A stretch of 14,073 nt of DNA from Planoprotostelium fungivorum (Eukaryota > Evosea > Variosea > Cavosteliida > Cavosteliaceae): assembly GCA_003024175.1 (NCBI GenBank), contig MDYQ01000136.1, positions 64,001 through 78,073 of the forward strand. Direction: 5' to 3'. The notes beneath the pieces are model-generated. The model had not been told where the DNA came from, ran no database searches, and saw only the letters and a program-made list of their open reading frames with translations. A program made the position numbers and the translations under genes. Of the stretch, positions 1 to 8,817 are shown piece by piece. The stretch's first letter is position 1. Each line of letters opens with the position of its first letter.

Positions 1-1295
1 ATGAACTCCTCCTGTACAATTTCAGAAGAGGATGTCCACGGTACATCACCTTCGCATCGTAATACGACATGGCGTTCTTGTCTAATATCGGTTGAACCTG
101 ATAGTTTCAGACGGAGGAGATCGAGAAAGGAAGTCACCTTCATGATGAGGAAATCAGAATGAGAAGAGACCAATTGTAAGACGTGACTGAAATACCATTC
201 TGGCTTATCCATTCGATTGGTTGTCTTATCTCCCATGAAGTGATATTTGAATCGGGTGACGAGAGGTTTCAGCAGCAATTCCATCGGCCACAAAGAGGGT
301 AGCCTGCCTCTCTCCTTCTTCTCTAATCCCTCTATCCTTTCTCAATCAAAGAAGACAATCTCAAACGAAGAAACGATTAGGATACGTCTTCTGAAGAGAG
401 AGGAGGAGAGAGAAATGATATCTGAATCGATTGAATTGAGATTCAGTTGAGCCTGCACCGGGACTGTTACTGGACCATTGTAGATCGTCGAGGTCCGCGT
501 TGAATCGCCTGTCGACATCGATGAGAAGTGATGAAGGGATGGACTCACAAGATCAACGCATTCGTGAGCTGATTGGAAAGAATGTCGACATATCCTTTCA
601 GCGTTCTCTTGATGTGTGGCGTGCGACAGTCTTCGATATTCCTCTGTGCATCGGCGAGTCTCTTTAGATTGTCCAATGCCGTCTGTTCGTAGAGTCAATT
701 CCCTCCCAGAATGTCTGTGCATCACTTCGATCGCAGGTGCTTCGATGGATGAAGAATCTCTCTGTTTCTCGGCTTCTTTCAACGCTCTCACGGTGGCGTC
801 TTTCCATTTCTCTATGGTTAAGATCGTTTGCTGTGTCCCATCAGTCGACCAGTGGATGAAGATCGGAGATCCAGCTTACGATGTAGATGTGGCTCGAAGA
901 CATCTCGTTGATGGATTCTGTTAGTTTGGAGGATATCGATTGTACAGGTGCGTATTCCTTGTGAAGTTTCTTCGTTTCGTCCAATAATGCTGTTCTCTTG
1001 TGTTCTAATTCCTCCAATTCTTTCAACGATAGGTTTAACTCTTGGATCCCTATTGTATATCAGAGATGCCTCAAAGATTTCGATCACCATTTTTGACTGT
1101 CTCTGGGTGAATGACATTGATGCGTTCCGCCTTTTGAATTTTAGAACATAGTAGTTGGCTCAATCTCACCGATGCTTGCAGAGATCTCAGCTTTTCTTCG
1201 CTTTCAGAGATGGCCCCTTCCAGACGGGAGTGAAGGTCACTGATCGTAGTGAAATGCTCGTTCAAATACTGAGCGATGTCATCATCTGCAGGCAT
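1..1295 (-). CDS. RINT1: RINT1/TIP20 family vesicle-tethering protein, 5' part, multi-exon, runs off the left edge
   Basis: RINT1/TIP20 proteins belong to the NRZ/Dsl1 complex, which tethers Golgi-derived vesicles at the endoplasmic reticulum. The start ATG is at 1295-1293 and opens with MPADDDIAQYLNEHF, followed by a coiled-coil-like stretch. Introns on the minus strand that keep frame: from 1169 (first acceptor region uncertain, perhaps with a 13-base micro-exon), 879-831, 725-683, 548-509, one near 380-340, 137-98 and 49-12. The family assignment rests mainly on the exon at about 300-138, which reads RFKYHFMGDKTTNRMDKPEW followed by YFSHVLQLVSSHSDFL. This matches the conserved RINT1 block 'RFRYHF...TN...KPEWY...VL'. 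The next exon begins VQPILDK, also as in RINT1. The N-terminal half is divergent and exon joins there are approximate. Only the first part of the roughly 800-residue family length is present. It is divergently paired with SRPRB. Confidence 0.85.
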
Positions 1296-1382
1296 GATTG
1301 CAAATTGAAAAGGGAAATAATTTAAAATCATTTTTGGCTGACACGCGGCGATCTAATCTGATCTCATTCATTGATCCACAAC
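1296..1382. promoter_or_regulatory. Short bidirectional promoter between RINT1 and SRPRB
   Basis: Only 87 bases separate the two divergent start codons, so both 5' untranslated regions and any core promoter must lie here or overlap coding sequence. The stretch contains an A/T-rich part (about 1300-1332) and a GC-richer part with 'cacgcggcgatc' (about 1342-1353). I see no convincing TATA box. Function is inferred from gene layout alone. Confidence 0.55.
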
Positions 1383-2233
1383 ATGGACGCCACAACCACA
1401 ACTGAGAGCGATAGCTCTCTCCTGATCATCATCGCTCTTACTCTCACACTCATTGCTGTTGTTGGTTTCATCGCCAAACGCTTCTTTTTGAGCTCCCCAG
1501 AGACACAGAGGAGAGAGGACACCGTTGTCTTTACAGGACTCAGCGACACAGGAAAGACTTCTCTCTTCCTTCAGGTAGACAGCTGATCGAGTATTCTTTT
1601 CACTGAACATCGCTCGACAGTTACGCGATGGCAATCAATCTACAGAGACACACACGTCTATCGTTGAGAACGTCTTCGATCACAAGATCAACCAGAAGAT
1701 GGTCAAGATCGTGGACAGTCCAGGTGCAAATCGCGTGAGGAACAACTGGATGAAGTATGTCAACCGAGCGAAGGCTTTCGTCTTCGTCGTAGATGCAGCC
1801 AATTACGATTCACGAAACTCTGCAGAGTGAGTTCTGTCTTAGTCTCATCTATTGACGCTCCTCAGGTTCCTCTACGACGTACTCAGTCATCCCTCCATCT
1901 TCAGAGCCAAGGTTCCTCTATGCATCGTATGCAACAAGAGCGATATTGTCACGGCCCATCCTTCTTCATCCATCAAGACTCAGATGGAGAGAGAGATGTG
2001 AGATCGTCGATGATGTCATTCCATCGAAACTAAATATCTCCAGAACACAATTATCTAAGACGAGGAGAGCTTTTCCACAACAGACGGAGGGTAATGAAGT
2101 AGTCAACCTGTGCCCCCAAGGACAGCCCTTTGTCTTTGGAAAGAATGAACAGCCAGTCACTTTCGTGGAGGCTTCTGGAAAGGAGGGAAACATCCAAGAG
2201 ATCGATTCGTGGCTGAGCAAACTCTTCCAATAA
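1383..2233 (+). CDS. SRPRB: Signal recognition particle receptor subunit beta, 4 exons, 239 aa
   Basis: SRPRB is the membrane-anchored small GTPase that holds SRP receptor alpha at the endoplasmic reticulum during co-translational targeting. Exons: 1383-1574, 1621-1826, 1866-1997, 2044-2233. Introns are 46, 39 and 46 bases, all GT-AG, and they join in frame to 239 residues (human about 270). The N terminus has one transmembrane segment (SSLLIIIALTLTLIAVVGF). GTPase motifs: P-loop GLSDTGKTS, as in SRPRB rather than Ras; a G3-like DSPG (family usually D-x-PG); FVFVVDAANY; and the G4 motif CNKSDI. The C terminus, FVEASGKEGNIQEIDSWLSKLF, carries the G5-like SG/SA-K motif and the family's final amphipathic helix. 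An upstream in-frame TTG at 1371 is not needed as a start. The polyadenylation hexamer overlaps the stop codon. Confidence 0.93.
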
Positions 2234-2237
2234 TAAA
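2232..2237 (+). promoter_or_regulatory. Polyadenylation signal AATAAA of SRPRB
   Basis: A canonical AATAAA overlaps the TAA stop of SRPRB. If used, the 3' untranslated region is only tens of bases long and transcripts run into the 3' end of the converging minus-strand gene. Confidence 0.5.
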
Positions 2238-2238
2238 A

Positions 2239-2962
2239 TCACTTCCGACATTGTAGATTGACAGTATCACCTGCGAGACAGGACGATCTGATTCCACGAT
2301 TTGGAGGCACAACCTCCACGCGAAGGAAACAAGGGAGCCCTCTTTCATTCTGTGATTCCATCAGAACACAATCCTATACGACTCACCTCATGCTCTTCGC
2401 TCGTCTTTATAGACATCATAGTGATGACATCGTCACAAGGGGACAGAAGGCGAAGCGTTCGGTTCATATGTATATTATTTATATCTCTCAAGATGTCTTG
2501 GACCACTGCACCACTGTGGTGCGCCGAGCGCATGCTCTTCTTCTTGGCGTGATCAGTCGTTGATCAATCCTTTGATGATCACGGGGCCTCCTCTGATATC
2601 GAGGGCAGTAATAACTCAGCACGGAAATCGTAGAAGAATGGTATCTCCTCTTCCTTCTTCTCTGGATCCGATAGAGGAGCACAGTGCAATGGATACTGTC
2701 TAGAGAAGGATTGGCAGAATATGAGGGCTTTCGTCTTTCTTGCAATAGCGGAGCATGGTTTCTGCGGTAGACACGTTGTCATCGTGTCTGTGTCACGAGA
2801 CGGCATAACGTCTCTTTCAATATCGGATATGGACAGTGGACCTCTGATGCTCATGTGGGTTGCTGACAGGGGACTCCCGCCTTCCTGTGTTGCTCTTTTA
2901 TGGTCTTGCTGGGATTGCGTTTCAGGAAAATTCGTCAATTGGAGGTCCCGAACTCCGCCCAC
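2239..2962 (-). CDS. Unidentified minus-strand gene converging on SRPRB; 3' exons supported, 5' structure uncertain
   Basis: I do not recognise this gene. The best support is a consensus intron on the minus strand at 2386-2350 (GTGAGT to ACAG, 37 bases). It joins an open exon ending ...MMSIKTSEEHE (to 2387) in phase 0 to a last exon (2349-2239) reading NERGLPCFLRVEVVPPN and ending SCLAGDTVNLQCRK-stop. Upstream, the same strand is open at 2962-2579 (127 codons, Pro/Ser-rich, including KKEEEIPFFYDFRAELLLPS). A possible 40-base intron at 2582-2543 links the two blocks, but the frames I tried do not join cleanly. The first block may need other splice sites or be a separate gene. The stop codon lies five bases from the SRPRB stop. 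Confidence 0.4.
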
Positions 2963-3280
2963 GTTGGGACTCCAAATTTACAAACAGACGGAGTTTTTGA
3001 GCCAACCGACAAACGGCCTCTCCTCAAGGCTGCGGATGTTCTAAGATAAGGTTGCCGTTGGCCTAACGGTAACTCTCGATCACGCTTATACAAAAGTGAT
3101 CTGCTTTCCCTATATCTTCCCTGTGGAACATCTCTGTGGTCTCTTCACGTTCATTTACGGGTAAGTAAATGAATCGAAATTCGATAACAGATGGAAGGGC
3201 ACAAATGATTGAACCTGGTTATTTTTAGGGTACTTCACACACACGGAGCAGATCATCGCTCTGGCCCGTGGTGCGTAGAG
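2963..3280. promoter_or_regulatory. Intergenic promoter region upstream of the kinesin gene, with a possible 5' UTR intron
   Basis: The region between the unidentified minus-strand gene and the kinesin start holds no convincing coding frame. An inverted repeat lies at 3051-3073 (separate entry). A strong donor (GTAAGT at 3161) and an acceptor (TTTTTAG ending at 3228) could define a 68-base intron in the 5' untranslated region of the kinesin transcript. An earlier alternative acceptor (ACAG) ends at 3190. The only in-frame reading after it, from the ATG at 3191, closes within five codons, so it is not a start. Confidence 0.4.
3051..3073. promoter_or_regulatory. Inverted repeat with RFX X-box-like and MYB-like half-sites in the kinesin promoter
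   Basis: The 23 bases from gttgccgtt to aacggtaac form an imperfect palindrome with arms GTTNCCGTT and AACGGNAAC around ggcct. The outer hexamers GTTGCC and GGTAAC are exactly the two half-sites of the RFX X-box (GTNRCC...RGYAAC), but they are 11 bases apart instead of the usual 0-3. The inner CCGTTG and TAACGG each match the MYB recognition core. It lies about 210 bases upstream of the start of a ciliary kinesin gene. The regulatory role is inferred. Confidence 0.35.
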
Positions 3281-6200
3281 ATGTTTTCACCCGAGGGAGA
3301 GTTGAGAAACCATGTGAAGGTATGTCGAACGACGTCACTCAGCTACTGACATCTAGTAGGTAGTGATTCGAACCAAGCCTACCTCCAACTTCGCGCAAGG
3401 CACAATTATGTTAGATGATGACAAGAAGGTAAAAGGCTGATGAGGCGAATATTCTCGTGCTCATCGAAGATCAGACGATCAATCTCCACCAAAAAAAGAA
3501 GGAATCAGGAGGAGCGGTGAACAACCAACAAGAGAATTGGACGTTTTGTTTTGACAAAGTCCTCAATAATGCTGGTCAAGAAGAAGTGTATAGCGAGGCC
3601 GCATCAGACATCGTTCAATCTGTTCTGGAAGGTATCAATGGAAGCATCCTAGCTTACGGACAAACTGGTTCTGGAAAGACCTTCACTATGGTGATTTAGC
3701 TGTTGAGAGAGACCGCTGAACCATTGGTAGACTGGTGCCACAGAGAATTTCAAACATAGGGGCTTGATTCCAAGAGCAATCGAATACATCTTCAGAGAGA
3801 TCAGAACGAGAGCTCATCAGGCCATAACAGTGCGGGTGTCGTACCTGGAAATTTACAACGAATCGATCTTCGATCTACTCAGTTCACTGCCCACTGCTGA
3901 AGAGAGCGAACAATTTAAAGTGGTCGAGGACAATAAGGGTACGTAGAGTGTTCTGCATTCTCGTAAAATAATCTGGACTGAAACGGCTCAGAGGTCACTC
4001 ACGTCAGAGGTCTCACCCAGCAGATCGTCACAAATGAAGAAGAGGCGCTCAATCTGTTATTCGAAGGAGAGACGAATCGTGCTATCGCGGCGCATCAATT
4101 GAACAAATCTTCCACGAGGTGAGAAAGTTGAATGTTCTGAACTGAGGAAGAGAAAGATCGCATTGTATCTTCACCGTTTATTTGGAGATACGCTCGCGAG
4201 TGGAATCAAACGAGAGGATCTTGGTCTCTAAATTGAATCTGGTCGATCTCGCTGGATCTGAGCGTCTGAAGAAAACGCATTCTGAAGGGCAGATGTTCAA
4301 AGAAGCTCTATGTGATCGTTTCATCCATACCACGGCTGACAAACGCAGATATCAACAAGAGCTTGAGCTTTTTAGAACAGGTGGTTATAGCATTGGCGAA
4401 ATCAAGGTGAAATGGATAGATGGTACCACAGTTCACTCATTCAGTCTTTTTCAGAGAACACGTACCGTATCGTCAAACTCTTCTCACGAACGTCCTGAAG
4501 GATTCTTTGGGAGGTAATTGTAAGACGGCTCTTGTAGCAACAATATGGGGTAAGAGTTCATTTGAATACCCATCGTAATAGTTGTACAGCCGAAGCTGCA
4601 CACATGGAAGAGACGATTTCGACCTTGAAATTTGCCACACGGATGATGAAGATCACGAACGCTCCGACCGTCAATGTTCAATACGATCTTGCGGTGAGCT
4701 GCAAGACTTTTGATGTGTGATTAACGATATGAAGATGCTAGTGAAGAAGTACGAATCGGACATCAAAGACCTCAAGCTGGAACTCGCTATGCATGACGCT
4801 CTCGCGAATCGAGGCCACATTCACTATGAACCATTTACTGAGGAGCAAAAGTTCGAACTGCAACTGTTAGTCCGTAAGTATTTATCTGGTGAAGTGGAAG
4901 ATCTTGAGGTAAGGAGGCCATCATTGATCGCACCGGTAAAGAAACCAGATCGAGAGTCTGCGGCAAGTCAAAGAGATCTTCGGTCAATTCAAACTCCTCA
5001 TGTCCAATTTCGATCTCAGCTCAGAGTCAAGAAAGAACAATCCTACGGGCAAACCTCGCACTCCGGGTGGAGATGCCCTCCTCTCAGAGGTAAGACTCTG
5101 CGATGAACGGGCCAAATTTAACACGGGATAGAGCAGGGCTGCAGACGATGATGGTATCGGAGAATTGGAGGGCAATGGATTTGGTGTGGGTCTGGTGAGT
5201 CTCACTGGTGGATGTCTGTACTGATATCATCAGGCACCGACTCACGCTCGGCCTCTCTCCGATCATAATGCCATAAAGCAGAGGCAGGCCAAGCCGATAC
5301 AACCCACCAAATTCAGACCGAGTGATCAAACATCGACTTCGCTGCAGAGTGCAATGTCAAAGGAATCAGCTGTGTCCCACAAGGAATTGAATGGAGCCAG
5401 CGGGATCGACACAACGGTTAAGTTCGATGAGGTGATGCATTTACAGAGGTAGGATGGCTGAGATGTTTCAGTTGGTAAGATCGGATCAACCAGACAAAGG
5501 GATGCAGAAGGAAAAGAAGAAGGACAGGAAGAAACCAGTTCAACGGCGAGAGTCCACCATACCCACGATGGAAAGGAAAGCCATCGAGAGCGAAGAGGAG
5601 GAGGTAACGCTTCGTGAAAGAGATCACCTGATGTGTTGTAGACGGTCAAGGAGGATGCCGAAGAAAGAATGAAGGTCCCCGCCCCGAATCGCTCTGTTGC
5701 CTTCGAAGTCTTCAAGAAGGATGCACCCACGAATAACACATTGATAGATAACAAGGGTAAGGGCAGTGGTCAGCTCTGTACTGAATGTGTCAGCGATATT
5801 GAAAGAGAAGAGAAAGGCCGTGAAGGAGTTTGCGAACGAGATCAATGTGGCCAAGAGGAGCATTGATCAATTGAACGAGAAATTGGAGAAGAAGAAGCAG
5901 GACAGGGTCATCAAAGGTGAATGTGAATGTATAGATTCCGTGGCCGATCATTTCACAGCCGAATTTCACAGCGAAGAATCTGAGATCATAGATGGAGAAG
6001 AGTTTGAGCTTCTGAAGGGAATGAAAGACATGAAGAACAAGTACCGCGAGGCCTTCGATCAATTCAAAGACGCCAAGACGGAAGCCGACTATCTCTCTAA
6101 AGTGGTCGACCGTTGCAGAGAGAAGCTCCTCTTAGAGTTTGAGAGTTGGTACCAAGAAAACTACGATCATTCTCACTCGAGAGCTGAGGTGGATTCTTTA

Positions 6201-6553
6201 GTAGAGGAAAAGACTGAACGAAGACAGTCGAGGGCGAATACGGCTCCCGCTCTGAGTGCTGCCTTCACCACAGTCGTCACCAGCCCCATCGGCAGCCAGG
6301 AAGACGTGTTGGATTATCAAGAGAAATTCGACCGCATGGCCGTCGAGCGGATCATAGCGGAGGATCCAGAGGCTACTTACTTCTATAACGCCAGGAAGAA
6401 CATCTTTCAGACGAGGATGAAGGTGAGAGGAGCAGATGACGATGATGCTCGCGATGAGATTGACATGAGTAGGGAGTGTCGTCTCAAGGAAAGAAACCAA
6501 CGGCAAATCTACCGCAGATCCACAAATCAAGAAAGAATCCGTTCAAAGCGTGA
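3281..6553 (+). CDS. KIF9: Kinesin-9 family motor protein (KIF9-type), 17 exons, about 867 aa
   Basis: KIF9 is a plus-end-directed microtubule motor of motile cilia, acting at the axonemal central apparatus. Exons: 3281-3319, 3360-3428, 3475-3690, 3731-3938, 3992-4118, 4157-4311, 4349-4406, 4455-4549, 4590-4693, 4735-4908, 4949-5089, 5132-5194, 5234-5431, 5472-5603, 5642-5756, 5794-6422, 6473-6553. Introns are 37-53 bases and the exons join to 868 codons including the stop. Motor landmarks in order: VNNQQENW, P-loop [32 protein letters not shown], switch I SSTRSH, switch [32 protein letters not shown] and [12 protein letters not shown] after the neck. The tail holds a charged coiled coil and the KIF9-type block around [29 protein letters not shown] and [14 protein letters not shown]6 is the nearest alternative, but the VNNQQ segment and the tail favour KIF9. 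A 42-base GT-AG stretch at 5917-5958 may be a further intron. Confidence 0.93.
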
Positions 6554-6594
6554 GGGCTTGTACATAATACACGTCTACGGCGATGGTCGAATGT

Positions 6595-7344
6595 TTATGC
6601 AAATAATCCGCGCTTCTTTGTGATGGGGCTCTTCTTATGCTGCGAGGCCAGCTCGTCCAACAGTGTCCCTCTCTCCTTGTACAGTGGTTTGCTGTTTCCT
6701 TTGCTCTCCAGCTTCTGCAGCCAGTTCTGTCTCTCGATCTCCTTCCTGTCTTCTATGTACTTCTTGGTCAGCTCTCGTGTGGCGATTCTCGTTCTCTTCT
6801 CAAACTCTTCCTTGTCTTTCTTGCTCAAGCTGGATGACAGCATCAGCATGATGTTTCATGTTCTACGATACACACTTTGAGTTGTTGACGAGGTCGAACT
6901 CCTTCTTCTGTTGTTCTTGTTGTTCGTACAACTCCGTCAATCTCTGATCCTTTTGCATGGGTGTCAATTTGGCATAGCGAGCGACGATGAGGGAGGAGAC
7001 GTTAAACATCTTGGCCAATTTGTTGGTTGTGTAGAGAGAGGGGTTGCTTCTTCTCAGAGCCTTCATCAATTGTTTCTCTTCATGAGTGACTGGCTGGTGT
7101 CCCTTCTCTATTGGATCAAAATGTCAGCCAATGATTGCAGATATCAAGATATGAAGCACATCTCACCAGGATTTTTTGATGAGAGAACATCGAAATCTAA
7201 AGCCTGCTTCTGTCGTGGATCGGGTGTGTGGTTGACAACGGTGGCACGGTTTGGAACAGACGAGTGGAATGCACGTGTAGGAACAACGTGTCTGCTACCT
7301 GGAGCAGCAGCAGTCAATCGCAGCATAGCAGTTGATTTCAGCAT
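6595..7344 (-). CDS. Small mitochondrial protein, probably a ribosomal protein of the MRP-L20/mL58 or neugrin-like group, 3 exons, 214 aa
   Basis: Exons on the minus strand: 7344-7167, 7107-6876 and 6829-6595. Introns are 59 and 46 bases and the exons join to 214 residues. The N terminus MLKSTAMLRLTAAAPGSR followed by TRAFHSS is a typical mitochondrial presequence: Arg and hydroxyl residues, no acid, and the RAFHSS hallmark. The middle, MKALRRSNPSLYTTNKLAKMF then NVSSLIVARYAKLT, has the 'R...P..(Y/W)....LA..F.VS...V' helix-turn-helix-like pattern seen in the mitoribosomal MRP-L20 family and in neugrin/Rrg9 proteins. The rest is a long, very basic and acidic helical tail rich in Lys, Glu and Arg. 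The choice between these families is my inference from pattern memory. The gene ends 41 bases from the kinesin stop on the opposite strand. Confidence 0.6.
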
Positions 7345-7418
7345 GATGTGATCTGGTTAGATGAGGCAGAGGGCGAGGTGTAGATGAATCATCGAATTTT
7401 TTTCCCCATTTTTCTGAG
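7345..7418. promoter_or_regulatory. Short bidirectional promoter between the mitochondrial-protein gene and the methyltransferase gene
   Basis: The two divergent start codons are separated by 74 bases. The segment contains a run of T followed by CCCC (about 7397-7407) just ahead of the methyltransferase start. No TATA box is evident. Assigned from layout, as for the RINT1/SRPRB pair. Confidence 0.5.
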
Positions 7419-8580
7419 ATGAGCAGGGAGGACGATCAGGATGATGTTCTCTTTGATCCAGACATGTTCATCAATCGAGTGTGAGGCCTCATTCTCATCA
7501 CAAGCGTGATCTCTGATCATCGGGAAGTTATGCAACTGAGACCTTTCACTTTAAAGATAAATCGGTGACGATAAAACTATCAAAAGCGGCTGCCAGTGAG
7601 TCGCCTCGATAAGTATCATCCCTCATAGATAATCAGCTGATTGGGATTTGACTGGACAAGGTGCCGAGAATTCCGTCACATCACATAGAGCAAGATCAAC
7701 CTCTATTCTTATTCATATTTAATTTATATTCTAGTCATATGGCCCGCCGCAGCTGTCCTATGTCGATACATCGAGCACTATTCTTCTCATTTCACCGACT
7801 CTGTCACACTCGAATTAGGTGCTGGCGTGGGTACGTATCACGTTCCATCATCGGCTCATCATGATCAGGTCTGTGTGGAGTTCTCATGGCTCAATATTGT
7901 ACAAAAACGGTCCTCAGTGACTACCAAGACATCGTCCTCGAACTTTTAAAGGAAAACGCAGAGAAGAGTGAGCCTCGCATTAGTCGAATGAGAGGTGATG
8001 ATGAGCAGATACCAGTGAGGGGCACGATATCGAATGTAGTAAGTTGGATTGGTCTGTCAACTTGGAAGAATTCTCGCAGAAATACCCGGACGGCTTTGAC
8101 TTTGTGTTTGGATCGGACATCATGTGAGTGATCATCGACCATTATAGAACGATCATGAGTATAGCAAGTGTGTCTATGTATAAGCATAGAGTCCACACGA
8201 TAAAACTAACTACATCAATCAACTGACGTGACGACAGATTTTGGAGAGAGAGCAACCCCTTCCTCTTAAAGGTAGTCCATCAAGTATTGAACCAGAGGAC
8301 AGAGTACAGACAAAAGAACGGAATCCATTCAGAGAGGGTGAATCAGACGAGAGGGAGGGGAATGACACAGAGCAGAAGCCACAGTTCCTCTTGACGTATT
8401 ATCAGAGGTCATCCAACTGCGAAGACGCACTGAAGAGAGAAGCAGTAGAGATGGGATTGAATGTAGAGGATGTTCCTCTGTCACAATTTATCGAGGAGAG
8501 TGAAGTGTCCAACTTTTCAAACATATGCTGTCTCATCTTCACTCTGGAGAGATAATATTCTGTTTGGACAGATGAGGTGA
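7419..8580 (+). CDS. Class I SAM-dependent methyltransferase, METTL21/METTL22-like (methyltransferase family 16), with an unresolved frame change
   Basis: Family-16 enzymes usually methylate lysines of translation factors and chaperones. Exons: 7419-7478, 7541-7595, 7637-7660 (24 bases), 7735-7830, 7869-8123, 8238-8337, 8376-8504, and possibly 8572-8580. The N terminus reads MSREDDQDDVLFDPDMF. Motifs: TGQVIWPAAAVL, the family's WPA(A/S) element before motif I, split by an intron; LELGAGVGLCG, the SAM-binding motif I; LSDYQDIVLELLKEN, the motif II region; LDW at 8044-8052 with FDFVFGSDI, the post-II motif; FLLKVV; and QFLLTYYQRS for the C-terminal strand. Between ENAEK (about 7966) and LDW the frame is lost. 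A 48-base GT-AG intron at 7968-8015 keeps frame but does not correct it, so a one-base shift lies near 8030-8044 or an unusual splice exists. Without the last intron the protein ends at 8555. Confidence 0.8.
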
Positions 8581-8592
8581 TCACGTGCAAGA

Positions 8593-8598
8593 AATAAA
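8593..8598 (+). promoter_or_regulatory. Polyadenylation signal AATAAA of the methyltransferase gene
   Basis: A canonical AATAAA lies 13-38 bases beyond the two possible stop codons of the methyltransferase gene, a fitting position for its 3' end in this compact genome. Confidence 0.55.
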
Positions 8599-8817
8599 CA
8601 CTTCCTCTCGTTGTTCGACTCGAAAGAATACCTCGCAACATTGAGAGGGCATGAAGAGACGTAAGAAGTTAGTGAGGCTGGAATCCATTTGTCTCATAAA
8701 GTTGTATCATTGAAACTCTTGTGTTGGCGTCTGTATGAATCAAAGAGAGCAAAAGATTTGCGATGCAAAGGTGATTACATTTTTTGATGTGTGATCAGTT
8801 TGTAAATTCTCTGCAAA
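8599..8817. other. Intergenic stretch between the methyltransferase gene and the repeat/element region
   Basis: I see no coding frame, structural RNA or splice signals with frame support. Composition drifts from host-like (up to about 8690) to AT-rich and T-rich (from about 8770). The left border of the inserted element probably lies in this stretch, but I found no target-site duplication or terminal inverted repeat. Confidence 0.4.

Noticed and set aside
342-791. Long minus-strand open frame of 149 codons read without splicing
   Set aside because: Only parts of it belong to RINT1. The conserved RINT1 segments require splicing out of 725-683 and 548-509 and a change of register.
1364-1634. 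Minus-strand open frames of 61 and 88 codons
   Set aside because: They are shadows of SRPRB exon 1, whose motifs and splice sites are clear on the plus strand.
2721-3044. Plus-strand frame of 107 codons upstream of the kinesin
   Set aside because: It has no domain or splice support, and the kinesin N terminus is fully accounted for by the start at 3281. It is antisense to a more plausible minus-strand frame.
4182-4517. Unspliced continuation of the kinesin after EGQMFKEAL
   Set aside because: The family-conserved [11 protein letters not shown] and [16 protein letters not shown] appear only after removing introns 4312-4348 and 4407-4454.
6620-6880. Three plus-strand frames rich in Leu, Ser and Cys
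   Set aside because: They are antisense shadows of the Lys/Glu-rich last exon of the mitochondrial-protein gene; such exons produce Leu/Phe/Ser-rich antisense frames.
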